Source of the DNA: Cyclobacteriaceae bacterium
GTDB taxonomy: Bacteria > Bacteroidota > Bacteroidia > Cytophagales > Cyclobacteriaceae
Direction of reading: 5' to 3'
Assembly: GCA_022841475.1 (NCBI GenBank)
Contig: JALHRJ010000005.1
Location: 1 to 64,000, forward strand
Length of the DNA stretch: 64,000 nucleotides
In this document: positions 55,393 to 62,532 of the stretch, piece after piece
Numbering within the stretch: the first letter of the stretch is position 1
Layout of the letters: each line of letters opens with the position of its first letter
The notes under the pieces: generated by a model
Databases searched by the model: none
Seen by the model: the letters and a program-made list of their open reading frames with translations, nothing else
Told to the model about the DNA's origin: nothing
Made by a program: the position numbers and the translations under genes

Positions 55393-56094
55393 ATGAAAAC
55401 AACCGAACGGATTTTACTTTTTGAAGACAAGAGGAGAATCACAAAACAGGAATACTTTAATATCGAAGTCTCTGAGCGACTCACCGAAATTGTTAAACTA
55501 TTCGGGGAAATTGGAGACATTGAATTGTCAACAGAAGATTTGAAAGCCATTCAATCTGAAGACCCAAAGTCAATAGTAATTAAGAAGTTGGCTCCCACTT
55601 TAGGCGAAGCAAATATTGGAGGAATGAAGGTTAGACCGTCCAAAGCGATTGAGCTTTTAGAGATTAACTACGATGACTTTGTAACGGCTGTTCAGGATTT
55701 CAGAAAATGGATAACAACTTCTATCCAAAATACCCGAATGATGGAAAGTGTGTCAATAATATTTGATCCTAAGTTTTTTGTAATTGAAAACGGAGAGGTT
55801 GAATTGGATAACACATACTTTGAGAAATGGAGCGAAACTCTTTGTAAGATATTCACTAAGAATGAGACACAGGCCAGAATCTTTAGTGAACTCAATACAA
55901 TTTGTGAGGCTATGAATAGGTTAATGGAAATCAAAAGAAGCGAGGATGTTGACATGTCTACTTTTAATAGCAGGATGACAACTGAAAGGATAAAACTTGA
56001 TCCTAATCGTTTGATAAATGAGGAGTTGATAGAACTGATTTCAGTTGAGGGAGGGAAATTCAAAGTCAACTATAAATTTATTGTTAGGCATTAA
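55393..56094 (+). CDS. Late-region phage protein, unknown (tail-assembly position)
   Basis: This 233-residue soluble protein (TKQEYFNIEVSERLTEIVKL, then KVRPSKAIELLEINYDDFVT, then GKFKVNYKFIVRH) lies two genes before the tape measure, where tail tube or tail-assembly chaperone genes usually sit. I cannot name a family. A small 62-residue frame follows, as in chaperone-plus-extension pairs. Confidence 0.6.
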   Translation: MKTTERILLFEDKRRITKQEYFNIEVSERLTEIVKLFGEIGDIELSTEDLKAIQSEDPKSIVIKKLAPTLGEANIGGMKVRPSKAIELLEINYDDFVTAVQDFRKWITTSIQNTRMMESVSIIFDPKFFVIENGEVELDNTYFEKWSETLCKIFTKNETQARIFSELNTICEAMNRLMEIKRSEDVDMSTFNSRMTTERIKLDPNRLINEELIELISVEGGKFKVNYKFIVRH

Positions 56095-56129
56095 GAAGCT
56101 AAAAGATTTAGACAAAACCCCCAGAAGAA

Positions 56130-56318
56130 ATGAACACCCAGGATCACGATCAAACCAAAATGCGTGAGGCAAGAGAAAAGATTTGCAAAATCTTAAAATT
56201 GAAAACTGATTCAGGTGATAATGAAATTTTTGATGCTTGTAAACGAGCGAGTAAAAGTCAATTGATGTCGTTAGGTACTGAGCTTAATTATCTTTTCAGT
56301 CAAATCAAAAATAAATGA
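56130..56318 (+). CDS. Small protein preceding the tape measure gene
   Basis: This 62-residue polar protein (MREAREKICKILKLKTDSGD, then LMSLGTELNYLFSQIKNK) has a stop that overlaps the tape measure start by four bases. The position recalls the second frame of the tail-assembly chaperone (gpG/gpGT type), but a frameshift relation to the upstream gene is not evident. Confidence 0.5.
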   Translation: MNTQDHDQTKMREAREKICKILKLKTDSGDNEIFDACKRASKSQLMSLGTELNYLFSQIKNK

Positions 56319-58066
56319 ATTTAGAATTTTACATTAGGATGCGTGATATGATGAGTAGTGGCCTTGTTAAGATGGCTAGTACTGCTAGTAAAACAAGTGC
56401 ATCTATCAAAGGCGTAAACGGTACGCTTGCGCAAAGTTATGACACTATTCGAATTAAGATTAGGGATTTAGAAAGTGCGATAAACAAGAGCACATCAATA
56501 AGTCACATACGAAGTGCGCGCAGAGAGCTAGATCAACTTCAGCGCATGGCATCTCGTGCCCCAGGTAACTTAGTTGGTGGGAGTGGATTTTTTTCAGGCA
56601 TGTTTCGCCAGGCACTCCCCGCTCTTGGCTTTGCCGGAGCAATGATGATGGGCGGCAACGCATATTCTTCATCGATGCTTTTAGAAGGCCAACAAAGTGC
56701 TATCAATTTTGCCACTGATGGCCAAGGGGCTAATGCAGTTTCAAAAGTTCGATCTATAAATAATAAGTACGGACTAAGCAACGAATTCGGGATGGAAGGA
56801 TTTAAGACTTTAGCGGGTTCCGTTAGGTCACTCAATATCCCCCTGCAAGAAACATTACGAATTTATGAAAGTGTGGGCGCGGCAGGTGCAGCAATGAAAA
56901 TAGATGCTGAGGCACAGAAGGGAATATTTTTAGCCCTGGGACAAATAGCAAGTAAAGGGACGGTGAGTGCTGAAGAACTGAGGGGTCAGATAGGTGAACG
57001 TCTTCCTGGTGCGTTTGGTATTGCCGCTAAAGCGATGGGAGTTAGCGAGCAGGCACTTGGTAAGATGATGCAGCAAGGAGAGTTATTAAGTAAGGACTTT
57101 TTGCCAATGTTTGCTACGGAATTACAAAAGACGTTCGGAGAAGCCGCTGTGAATAGCGCGGAGAGTTCGATGGCGGTTTACAACAGATTCAAAAACACAA
57201 TTTTAGATTTAAAAAACTCAATAGGCGAGAAACTACTCCCTGTTATGGCCTCTTTACAGAATGCATTTATAACCTCTGTTGAGTGGGTTAAGGAAAATTG
57301 GAATTGGGTTGGGCTTTTGGCCTCGACAATTGGTTCTCTGTTTATTGGTTATCAATTATGGATAGGGTACCAAAATGCTTTGAACATTTCCATGATGATG
57401 AACCCAGTTGGCCTTTTGGTTGGTGCTATTGCCGCCCTTGTGGTTGGTGTGATTTGGGCATGGAATCACTTTGAAGGATTTCGTAAAACGATTTACAGTG
57501 TGTGGGAAGTAATGAAAGTGCTGTGGGGTTACATCTACAAATTCATCAAGCCGGGTCTTGACAGTCTCGTTATTCAATTTCAGCTTTTCAAGTTAGTCGT
57601 TAGTCAACTGTGGGATGTGTTTAAGGTAGTGTTTGATAAAATAGCCGATTACTTCTCTGTAGTGTTTGGGCCAATAATAGCCGCTATAAAGTGGCTATGG
57701 AATAAAGCTGGTGCCAGTGGCCTTGGCGGTGAAATAGCCGCAGCATGGAACCGTGGGCAAGCCACAGGTTTAGCTGACGCAATGATAGGCCCAGGAGCAG
57801 GTTTAAAAGCTACCGCAGTCACGCCAGAAGGCACTACTGTGGCAGATGTATTTGGTTTGCGGAAAGGTGCCAGTGCCGGAGATGACGGTGGAGTATCGCG
57901 AGGTATAACCGGAGGTGGCCCACGTGTAGTAAACATCAATGGCGTAAAGTTTACAGAGAAGATTGAGATACACTCCAACACGGTTGGTGAAAGTATCGAT
58001 GATCTTGAGACAAAGTTGCAGGAGATGTTTTTGAGAGTGCTTAACAGTGGGGCCGCGTTGCAATGA
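56315..58066 (+). CDS. Phage tail tape measure protein
   Basis: This 583-residue protein has the tape measure motif GTVSAEELRGQIGERLPGAF (about residues 215-234), which marks the domain at about residues 130-300. There are hydrophobic helices near 95-115 and 330-395, and a helix-rich N-terminus (KMASTASKTSASIKGVNGTL). It sets tail length and forms the DNA channel in tailed phages. The C-terminal part contains DVFGLRKGASAGDDG, whose coding DNA is repeated in inverted orientation at 60295-60332. The stop overlaps the next gene by four bases. At this length it would be among the shorter tape measures. Confidence 0.93.
   Translation: MNLEFYIRMRDMMSSGLVKMASTASKTSASIKGVNGTLAQSYDTIRIKIRDLESAINKSTSISHIRSARRELDQLQRMASRAPGNLVGGSGFFSGMFRQALPALGFAGAMMMGGNAYSSSMLLEGQQSAINFATDGQGANAVSKVRSINNKYGLSNEFGMEGFKTLAGSVRSLNIPLQETLRIYESVGAAGAAMKIDAEAQKGIFLALGQIASKGTVSAEELRGQIGERLPGAFGIAAKAMGVSEQALGKMMQQGELLSKDFLPMFATELQKTFGEAAVNSAESSMAVYNRFKNTILDLKNSIGEKLLPVMASLQNAFITSVEWVKENWNWVGLLASTIGSLFIGYQLWIGYQNALNISMMMNPVGLLVGAIAALVVGVIWAWNHFEGFRKTIYSVWEVMKVLWGYIYKFIKPGLDSLVIQFQLFKLVVSQLWDVFKVVFDKIADYFSVVFGPIIAAIKWLWNKAGASGLGGEIAAAWNRGQATGLADAMIGPGAGLKATAVTPEGTTVADVFGLRKGASAGDDGGVSRGITGGGPRVVNINGVKFTEKIEIHSNTVGESIDDLETKLQEMFLRVLNSGAALQ
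57845..57882. repeat. Inverted repeat arm A, within tape measure gene
   Basis: The 38 bases from GATGTATTTGG to GGTGCCAGTGCCGGAGA match 60295-60332 in reverse complement at 35 of 38 positions. The segment between the arms is about 2.4 kb and holds the tape measure 3' end, a tail gene, an HTH gene and the portal gene. Confidence 0.75.
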
Positions 58067-58662
58067 GTTTAATTATCTACGATCTTAAGCAACTGTATCG
58101 CCAAACGTTTGGAGGCAATCCATCCGTTCCTCCTGTTCGTGCTACTGATGATCCTGGAGAATTCAGAATTCAGGGAAGTAATGATAAGTTAACGCAAATA
58201 AGAGGCAGTGCGCTGACTGCTGACTATTTAGGTAAAGAGATATGGTTGCCTGTTAAGTTCTTTGGCCTTGATCCAGATAAATTTGGAATGGGTAATTTAC
58301 TATTACCTTATACTGTTATTGAAATGCAAGCGAAGAAGAATATTATCAAAACTCCGTTGGCTGATCGTAAAGGAACTGTGAAAGAACTTTACAGCATTGA
58401 TGATTTTGTCGTAAGCCTGAAAGGGTTTGTTATTGATGAGACTAACCGCATTTGGCCAGAGAAGGAACTTCTCATACTAAATGAATTGTGGAAACTCAAT
58501 GAAGCTGTTAAATTGGACAATGCACTTAGTAATATTTTTTTTAATGGTCCCGCCTGGTTCTCGATTGAAGACCTGAAGCTGCCAGCGATGGAAGGCCGCA
58601 AACACATTCGTGCATTTAGCATGAGGTTGGTGAGTGACGCGGTATTCACACTTGACCAATAA
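58063..58662 (+). CDS. Phage tail/baseplate-like protein (DUF6046-type)
   Basis: This 199-residue protein has DYLGKEIWLPVKFFGLDPDK, then LLLPYTVIEMQAKKNIIKTP, then GTVKELYSIDDFVVSLKGF. These resemble the DUF6046 family found next to tape measures in Bacteroidota phages, likely a tail hub or baseplate component. It overlaps the tape measure stop by four bases. The name is a tentative match by eye. There is no lysozyme or peptidase motif. Confidence 0.6.
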   Translation: MSLIIYDLKQLYRQTFGGNPSVPPVRATDDPGEFRIQGSNDKLTQIRGSALTADYLGKEIWLPVKFFGLDPDKFGMGNLLLPYTVIEMQAKKNIIKTPLADRKGTVKELYSIDDFVVSLKGFVIDETNRIWPEKELLILNELWKLNEAVKLDNALSNIFFNGPAWFSIEDLKLPAMEGRKHIRAFSMRLVSDAVFTLDQ

Positions 58663-58667
58663 TAGCG

Positions 58668-59006
58668 ATGCGAGGTAAAAGAAAATTATTCAACTCGTCA
58701 GGTCAAATTAAATTTTCATCAAATAAGGGAAGAAGCCAATCTCTTATAGAAAAGAGAAATAATTTGATGATTTATCGTTACTACTTCTTTACTGCCTTTA
58801 CGGAGTTCAAATTCGAAAGTATTTTGGAACGCCTGAGTGATGAGTTTTTTATAAGTCCCATTACAATTAGTGGGATATTGACGGACTCCTTTGATCAATT
58901 TCAAAAGGTTAAGGAGGAAGGGCTAACCATTCAACAGTTAGAAAAGAAGTTTCCTAAAATAAGATGGAGCATACCGGCAACGGTGAAACTTCAAAAGAGG
59001 CTATGA
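58668..59006 (+). CDS. HTH-domain phage protein, paralogue of the early one
   Basis: This 112-residue basic protein (KRKLFNSSGQIKFSSNKGRS) has the core FESILERLSDEFFISPITIS, matching VINQLADEFYLDPDTVGRII of the early protein at 54336. That core is followed by a C-terminal extension (KRFPKIRW-like KKFPKIRWSIPATVKLQKRL). It is probably a DNA-binding regulator or assembly factor. Its stop overlaps the portal start at 59003. Confidence 0.6.
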   Translation: MRGKRKLFNSSGQIKFSSNKGRSQSLIEKRNNLMIYRYYFFTAFTEFKFESILERLSDEFFISPITISGILTDSFDQFQKVKEEGLTIQQLEKKFPKIRWSIPATVKLQKRL

Positions 59007-60226
59007 AAAAAAGCAAGACACCATTAGTTGTTACCAACTTATCAATAGTAAGTCCTAACCGACAGAATAAAGATATTGGTGATTTAAAGATCGCTACCGT
59101 TTCAGCCGATAGTATAGACTATCCGAATAGAGTTCTTTTGTATGACACCTATCATCATATTTTGACATTTGATGGTCATCTTAATGGAGTTATAGGAAAG
59201 AGAATTTCTTTTGTTCGAAATAAGAAACTACACTTCATTGATAAAGCAGGTGTAAGGGTTCCAGCAATGGACAGAGTGATTCAAAGTGCTTTCTTTTATG
59301 ATGTTATCACCAAAATTTGTGAAACAATTTTCTGGGGTGTTACTGGTTTAGAGTTTTATCCAGGTAATGATCTTCGCTTCGTGGAGATTCCGCGCAAACA
59401 CATTAAGCCAGAGAAGAAAATACTTACTATTAATCAGTACGATGATACCGGCATAGACTATGAGCACATTTCAAATATTTGGGTGATCGGTGAGCCTGAT
59501 GATAAAGGAGCTCTATTGACTTGCGCTCCTTACTCATTGTATAAGCGTACTGCCTTCGCGGATTGGGCGCAATATATAGAGTTATTTGGTCATCCTGTTC
59601 GTGTAATCTATTACGATGCATACGATGTAAAGACTAAAATCGAATTGCGTGAAGTCCTTGATCAAAGCGGCTCAAGCCTTGGTCTGATGATTCCAAAGCA
59701 GGCAAAATTTGAAATGTTTGACGGGAAGGATAGCAATAGTTCGGGTGATCTTCAGAAACGATTTATTGATTCGTGTAATGCGGAGATGTCAGTTGCTATT
59801 TTGGGTAATACTGAGACTACGAAAAGCGGTATACGGAGCGGGTTGGCCCAAGCCGAAGAGCATGGCAAACAGCAACTAGAAATTCAGAAAGATGACCTTG
59901 AATATGTTTGCTCCAAATTGAATAGTCCTAAGTTTAAAAGCATACTCAAAAGTTATGGATTGCCCGTTGAAGGAGGCCGTTTTGTTTTCGAAAAGGAAGT
60001 AGACCTCTTAGCACTAAGGAAACGAATCGATATTGACCTCACCCTTGATAAAATCGTTCCCCTGGGTGATGACTATTGGTATAATACCTATGGTATTCCA
60101 AGACCTAAAAAGCTTGTTCAAACACCCCTTAAAGATAAATTGAATGAAGACTTAATGGGTAGTGAGAGTTATTTGGATATGCTCTTGATTTTTATAAAGG
60201 AACAATTTAAACGATTACAGAAATGA
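59003..60226 (+). CDS. Phage portal protein, Mu gp29-like (DUF935)
   Basis: The start at 59003 gives 407 residues and a four-base ATGA overlap with the preceding gene. A longer frame from 58964 would overlap by 43 bases and is less likely. The DUF935 features are present: HILTFDGHLNGVIGKRISFV, then ETIFWGVTGLEFYPG, then AFADWAQYIELFGHPVRVIY and DIDLTLDKIVPLGDDYWYNTYGIPRP near the C-terminus. Portals form the dodecameric DNA gate of the head. Here it follows the tail genes and has no terminase beside it, unlike normal Mu order. Confidence 0.9.
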   Translation: MKKSKTPLVVTNLSIVSPNRQNKDIGDLKIATVSADSIDYPNRVLLYDTYHHILTFDGHLNGVIGKRISFVRNKKLHFIDKAGVRVPAMDRVIQSAFFYDVITKICETIFWGVTGLEFYPGNDLRFVEIPRKHIKPEKKILTINQYDDTGIDYEHISNIWVIGEPDDKGALLTCAPYSLYKRTAFADWAQYIELFGHPVRVIYYDAYDVKTKIELREVLDQSGSSLGLMIPKQAKFEMFDGKDSNSSGDLQKRFIDSCNAEMSVAILGNTETTKSGIRSGLAQAEEHGKQQLEIQKDDLEYVCSKLNSPKFKSILKSYGLPVEGGRFVFEKEVDLLALRKRIDIDLTLDKIVPLGDDYWYNTYGIPRPKKLVQTPLKDKLNEDLMGSESYLDMLLIFIKEQFKRLQK

Positions 60227-60534
60227 TAACAATAATGACACTCGCAGATTTCTCGACTTTAGAAGCCACGAAATTGATGAGCGGTAAACCATCGTCTCCG
60301 GCACTGGCACCTTTCAGCGATCCAAATACATCCACCATCGTGTTACAAGTCGATGAGAAATTAATGGCGAAACGTAAACAATTCGCTGATGAATGTGATA
60401 AGATCGTGTCGAAAAATAATCGAATACAGGAGCTTATGGCTAAGTCATTCGATGATTTGATGGAGAGCGGAGAGAGCGCAGAATTACAAAGATTATCCCC
60501 TGCGGATTGGAAAAGGAGGGTTGAATCTCTGTAA
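60223..60534 (+). CDS. Last element gene, small protein with repeat-derived N-terminus
   Basis: This 103-residue protein is translationally coupled to the portal gene (ATGA). Residues 20-40 (SGKPSSPALAPFSDPNTSTI) are encoded by DNA that is the inverted copy of the tape measure 3' region. Residues 42-103 are charged and helical (KLMAKRKQFADECDKIVSKN, then SPADWKRRVESL). This suggests a chimeric gene made by deletion or inversion. Function is unknown. Confidence 0.55.
   Translation: MITIMTLADFSTLEATKLMSGKPSSPALAPFSDPNTSTIVLQVDEKLMAKRKQFADECDKIVSKNNRIQELMAKSFDDLMESGESAELQRLSPADWKRRVESL
60295..60332. repeat. Inverted repeat arm B, within last element gene
   Basis: This is the partner of 57845-57882 in reverse orientation. 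In the opposite strand it would encode DVFGSLKGASAGDDG, nearly the same peptide as in the tape measure. Confidence 0.75.
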
Positions 60535-60561
60535 AATTGGCCCATATTTGAGAGTTCGCTG

Positions 60562-60600
60562 TTTTAATTTTATGCGTGCCCATTTTTTAATTTTACGAAA
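60562..60600. promoter_or_regulatory. Right-end candidate transposase binding sites (R1-R2)
   Basis: TTTTAATTTTATG (60562-60574) and TTTTAATTTTACGAAA (60585-60600) repeat 23 bases apart. In reverse complement, the outer one matches left site L1 at 14 of 16 bases. Confidence 0.55.
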
Positions 60601-60610
60601 GTCGATCATA

Positions 60611-60614
60611 GATG
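60611..60614. other. Right target-site duplication (GATG)
   Basis: This is the second copy of GATG (the first is at 48869-48872). Mu itself makes 5-bp duplications. A 4-bp match leaves open either a 4-bp rule or one mutated base. Confidence 0.7.
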
Positions 60615-60716
60615 GCTTATTTCTTTTTGAATGAAGAGATTTTTCTCTTGCAGATTGTGGGCACGGCAATGATCTTGATGGGTGTGTTGTTGGTGGGCAA
60701 ACGGAAGGCTTCATAA
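60612..60716 (+). pseudogene. EamA transporter, 3' fragment
   Basis: ATG GCT TAT TTC TTT TTG continues the interrupted EamA frame: AYFFLNEEIFLLQIVGTAMI then LMGVLLVGKRKAS and a TAA stop. This is the tenth membrane helix and short cytoplasmic tail typical of the family. It shows that the insertion is clean and that no codons were lost from the host gene. Confidence 0.93.
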
Positions 60717-60829
60717 CCCTCACCCCAATTAGTTACGGATCTAACATACAGACTCAAAGTTCCCCTCTCCCTGGGGAGAGGGGCGAATGATGTTTGTGCA
60801 AGTGTGATGAACTTTGTGGGGTGAGGGTT
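60715..60829. repeat. Intergenic palindromic repeat, family 1 (copy e)
   Basis: AACCCTCACCCC at the left is matched in inverted orientation by GGGGTGAGGGTT at the right, and CCCCTCTCCCTGGGGAGAGG forms an inner hairpin. The unit begins inside the EamA stop codon region. It is the longest copy of the family in the window. Confidence 0.75.
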
Positions 60830-60854
60830 GTATTCTGTGTCCTCTGTGGTAAAA

Positions 60855-60890
60855 ATCTTTGCGCCTCTGCGCCATTGCGGTTAAAAAAGA
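60855..60890. repeat. CTTTGCGCCTCTGCGCC-type dispersed repeat
   Basis: CTTTGCGCCTCTGCGCCATT followed by GCGGTT resembles one half of the palindromic repeat at 421-484. Confidence 0.45.
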
Positions 60891-60905
60891 TGTGTAACTT
60901 TCACT

Positions 60906-61553
60906 ATGACACGACTCATTCTCCTTTTCTTCCTCATTCCTCTCCTCAGCCCGGCTCAAACCCCGGAATTGATTTTTGTTTTTTTAAATAGTCGCACGGA
61001 CAAAGCCACACTACCCGAAGCGGAAGTAAAAAAAATAATGGACGGCCATATGGCTAACATCGAAAGATTAGCCAAAGAGGGGAAGCTCATTTCAGCCGGA
61101 CCCTTTGATGGCGGTGGCGGCATTTTCATCTTCAAATCAAAATCAGTTGAGGAAGTGAATGAGTGGTTAAAGACAGATCCGGGCGTAGCGGCAAACCGAT
61201 GGCGGGTGGAGGTACTCCCCTATTTTCCACGTGTTGGCAGGGCCTGTGCCGTGGGCGAGAAGTATGAAATGATTACGTATCAGTTTATTCGTTATGTACC
61301 CAACATTGCCAAGTTCAATATTCAGGATGCGCCAGAAATCTTCAAGAAGCATGATGATTACCTGAAGCAAATAATTAACACCGGCAACGTGATTACCGAA
61401 GCAACCTTTGGCGATTCGGAAGGCGGCATTCTTGTGGTGAAAGGCGATCTTCAGAAAGAAGTAATTGAAACCGACCCCGCTGTGCGCGAAGGATTATTGG
61501 AAATTGAAATCAAAAAGCTCTGGATTGCTAAAGGAGGGTTTTGTGAGAAGTGA
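60906..61553 (+). CDS. Secreted YCII-related domain protein
   Basis: This 215-residue protein has a signal peptide ending LSPAQ and two successive YCII-like (dimeric alpha-beta barrel) modules. The first holds MDGHMANIERLAKEGKLISAGPF and LKTDPGVAANRWRVEVLPYF. The second holds HDDYLKQIINTGNVITEATF and ETDPAVREGLLEIEIKKLW. YCII proteins resemble muconolactone isomerase-type folds, but the catalytic His-Asp pair is not obvious. The function is unknown. Confidence 0.75.
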   Translation: MTRLILLFFLIPLLSPAQTPELIFVFLNSRTDKATLPEAEVKKIMDGHMANIERLAKEGKLISAGPFDGGGGIFIFKSKSVEEVNEWLKTDPGVAANRWRVEVLPYFPRVGRACAVGEKYEMITYQFIRYVPNIAKFNIQDAPEIFKKHDDYLKQIINTGNVITEATFGDSEGGILVVKGDLQKEVIETDPAVREGLLEIEIKKLWIAKGGFCEK

Positions 61554-61621
61554 TATAGTAAGAATATAGGCAATTGGATATATTCCATTGTTGTGTGGCA
61601 TTTTAAAATAGATTTGAGTAC

Positions 61622-62344
61622 ATGGACAAGTTACTGGGGACAATCTTGATTTTAATTTCAGTGATTTCATTTGGACAACAAATGCAAGTATCACCATTGG
61701 AAGAAGAAGGTAAAACGAATAAACGACTCCTTCCGCGTTATGGACTTTTACCTAAATCAGAAGATGAGATAGCGGCTGACAAAGACTTTGTTACCGAGAC
61801 AATGAAGCAACCTCAATTCAAAGGAGACTATAGAGCTGCATCGAACCATTTGATAAAATTAGGCTTTAACTACATGTACAGACGGGACTTTAAGACAGCA
61901 ATGTACAGGTTCAATCAAGCTTATTTACTTGACTCGACTAATACCGACATCTATTGGGGTTACGGTGGTTTCTATATGAATTTGGGAAATTATGAAGAAG
62001 GGAAAAGGCAATATGAGCAAGGACTTTCCATTGACCCTGCCAACACTCATTTACTTACGGACTATGGGACATATTTCATGGGTCAGTATTATGAACTCAA
62101 ACAAGCAGGACATGTTAGTGATGCCATGAAAAATTTGGAATCAGCAATAACTTATCTCGACAGATCATTCAAGGTCGACAATAAAGATCAAAATACAGTT
62201 TACAAACTTTCTATCTGCTATTGGCTCAAGGATGACTGTGAAAAAGCTTGGCAGTTTTATGACAATTGTCAAGAGTTAGGTGGACAACCTATTACAGCGC
62301 AGTACACTGACGACTTAAAAAAGAAATGTAAAAAGAGGAAGTAA
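61622..62344 (+). CDS. Secreted tetratricopeptide-repeat protein
   Basis: This 240-residue protein has a signal peptide ending ISFGQ. Residues 75-190 contain TPR-like helix pairs (MYRRDFKTAMYRFNQAYLLD, then NLGNYEEGKRQYEQGLSIDP, then DAMKNLESAITYLDRSFKVD). TPR domains mediate protein contacts, and no enzymatic domain is attached. Partner and role are unknown. Confidence 0.8.
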   Translation: MDKLLGTILILISVISFGQQMQVSPLEEEGKTNKRLLPRYGLLPKSEDEIAADKDFVTETMKQPQFKGDYRAASNHLIKLGFNYMYRRDFKTAMYRFNQAYLLDSTNTDIYWGYGGFYMNLGNYEEGKRQYEQGLSIDPANTHLLTDYGTYFMGQYYELKQAGHVSDAMKNLESAITYLDRSFKVDNKDQNTVYKLSICYWLKDDCEKAWQFYDNCQELGGQPITAQYTDDLKKKCKKRK

Positions 62345-62520
62345 AAACGCCACACAACAAAATGCATGTGCCATAGTGCTGGTTCAGTGTTGCATTGTAG
62401 TTTTAGTTTCATAATTTAGTTTTGGTGTGTGGGACAAAACGCAGCTGGTCGCTAAAGCCATTCGTTCCTCATTAGGCTTTAGCTCTTATGCCGCACTACG
62501 TCACATGCACCAACGTTACG
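62345..62520. repeat. Long imperfect inverted repeat before two small genes
   Basis: TGCATGTGCCATAGTGC (62363-62379) pairs with GCACTACGTCACATGCA (62493-62509) with two mismatches, around a central region of about 110 bases that includes a GTGTGTGGG stretch matching CCACACA near the left. The layout recalls recombination-site structures that separate small gene cassettes, but no integrase is present and the fit to attC is unproven. Confidence 0.4.
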
Positions 62521-62532
62521 GCAATTACATTA

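Larger units (their letters stand above)
48873..60610 (+). mobile_element. Mu-like transposable element, 11.7 kb, reduced
   Basis: The boundaries come from the interrupted EamA gene and from matching inverted ends: TATG-N6-GTTTTCATATAATTAAAA at the left and TATG-N5-ACTTTCGTAAAATTAAAA in reverse complement at the right. The order is repressor (minus), Ner-like regulator, MuA-like transposase, MuB ATPase, four small early genes, a terminator, an opposite-strand gene, then tail and portal genes. A full Mu-like phage is about 35-40 kb. Terminase, capsid, protease, sheath, tube and lysis genes are absent, so virion production alone looks impossible, while transposition may still work. Confidence 0.93.

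Noticed and set aside
54887..55396. Plus-strand frame of 169 codons overlapping the opposite-strand membrane gene
   Set aside because: It runs mostly antisense to the gene at 54700-55239, has a less protein-like composition and no recognisable motif, so I take it as a shadow frame.
58964..59002. Longer N-terminus for the portal protein
   Set aside because: A start at 59003 gives the usual four-base overlap with the upstream gene. The longer form would overlap it by 43 bases.
60207..60545. Minus-strand frame of 112 codons covering the last element gene
   Set aside because: The plus-strand gene has ATGA coupling to the portal gene and a helical, charged C-terminus. The minus frame is open mainly because of the inverted copy of the tape measure sequence.
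48873..60610. Diversity-generating retroelement or reverse transcriptase in the element
   Set aside because: No reverse transcriptase, template repeat or variable-repeat target gene is visible. The four-helix-bundle gene at 13980, which resembles Avd, lies outside the element.
62345..62520. Firm integron attC site
   Set aside because: Inverted symmetry is clear, but I cannot match the paired core sites with certainty and no integrase is in the window, so it is kept only as an inverted repeat.
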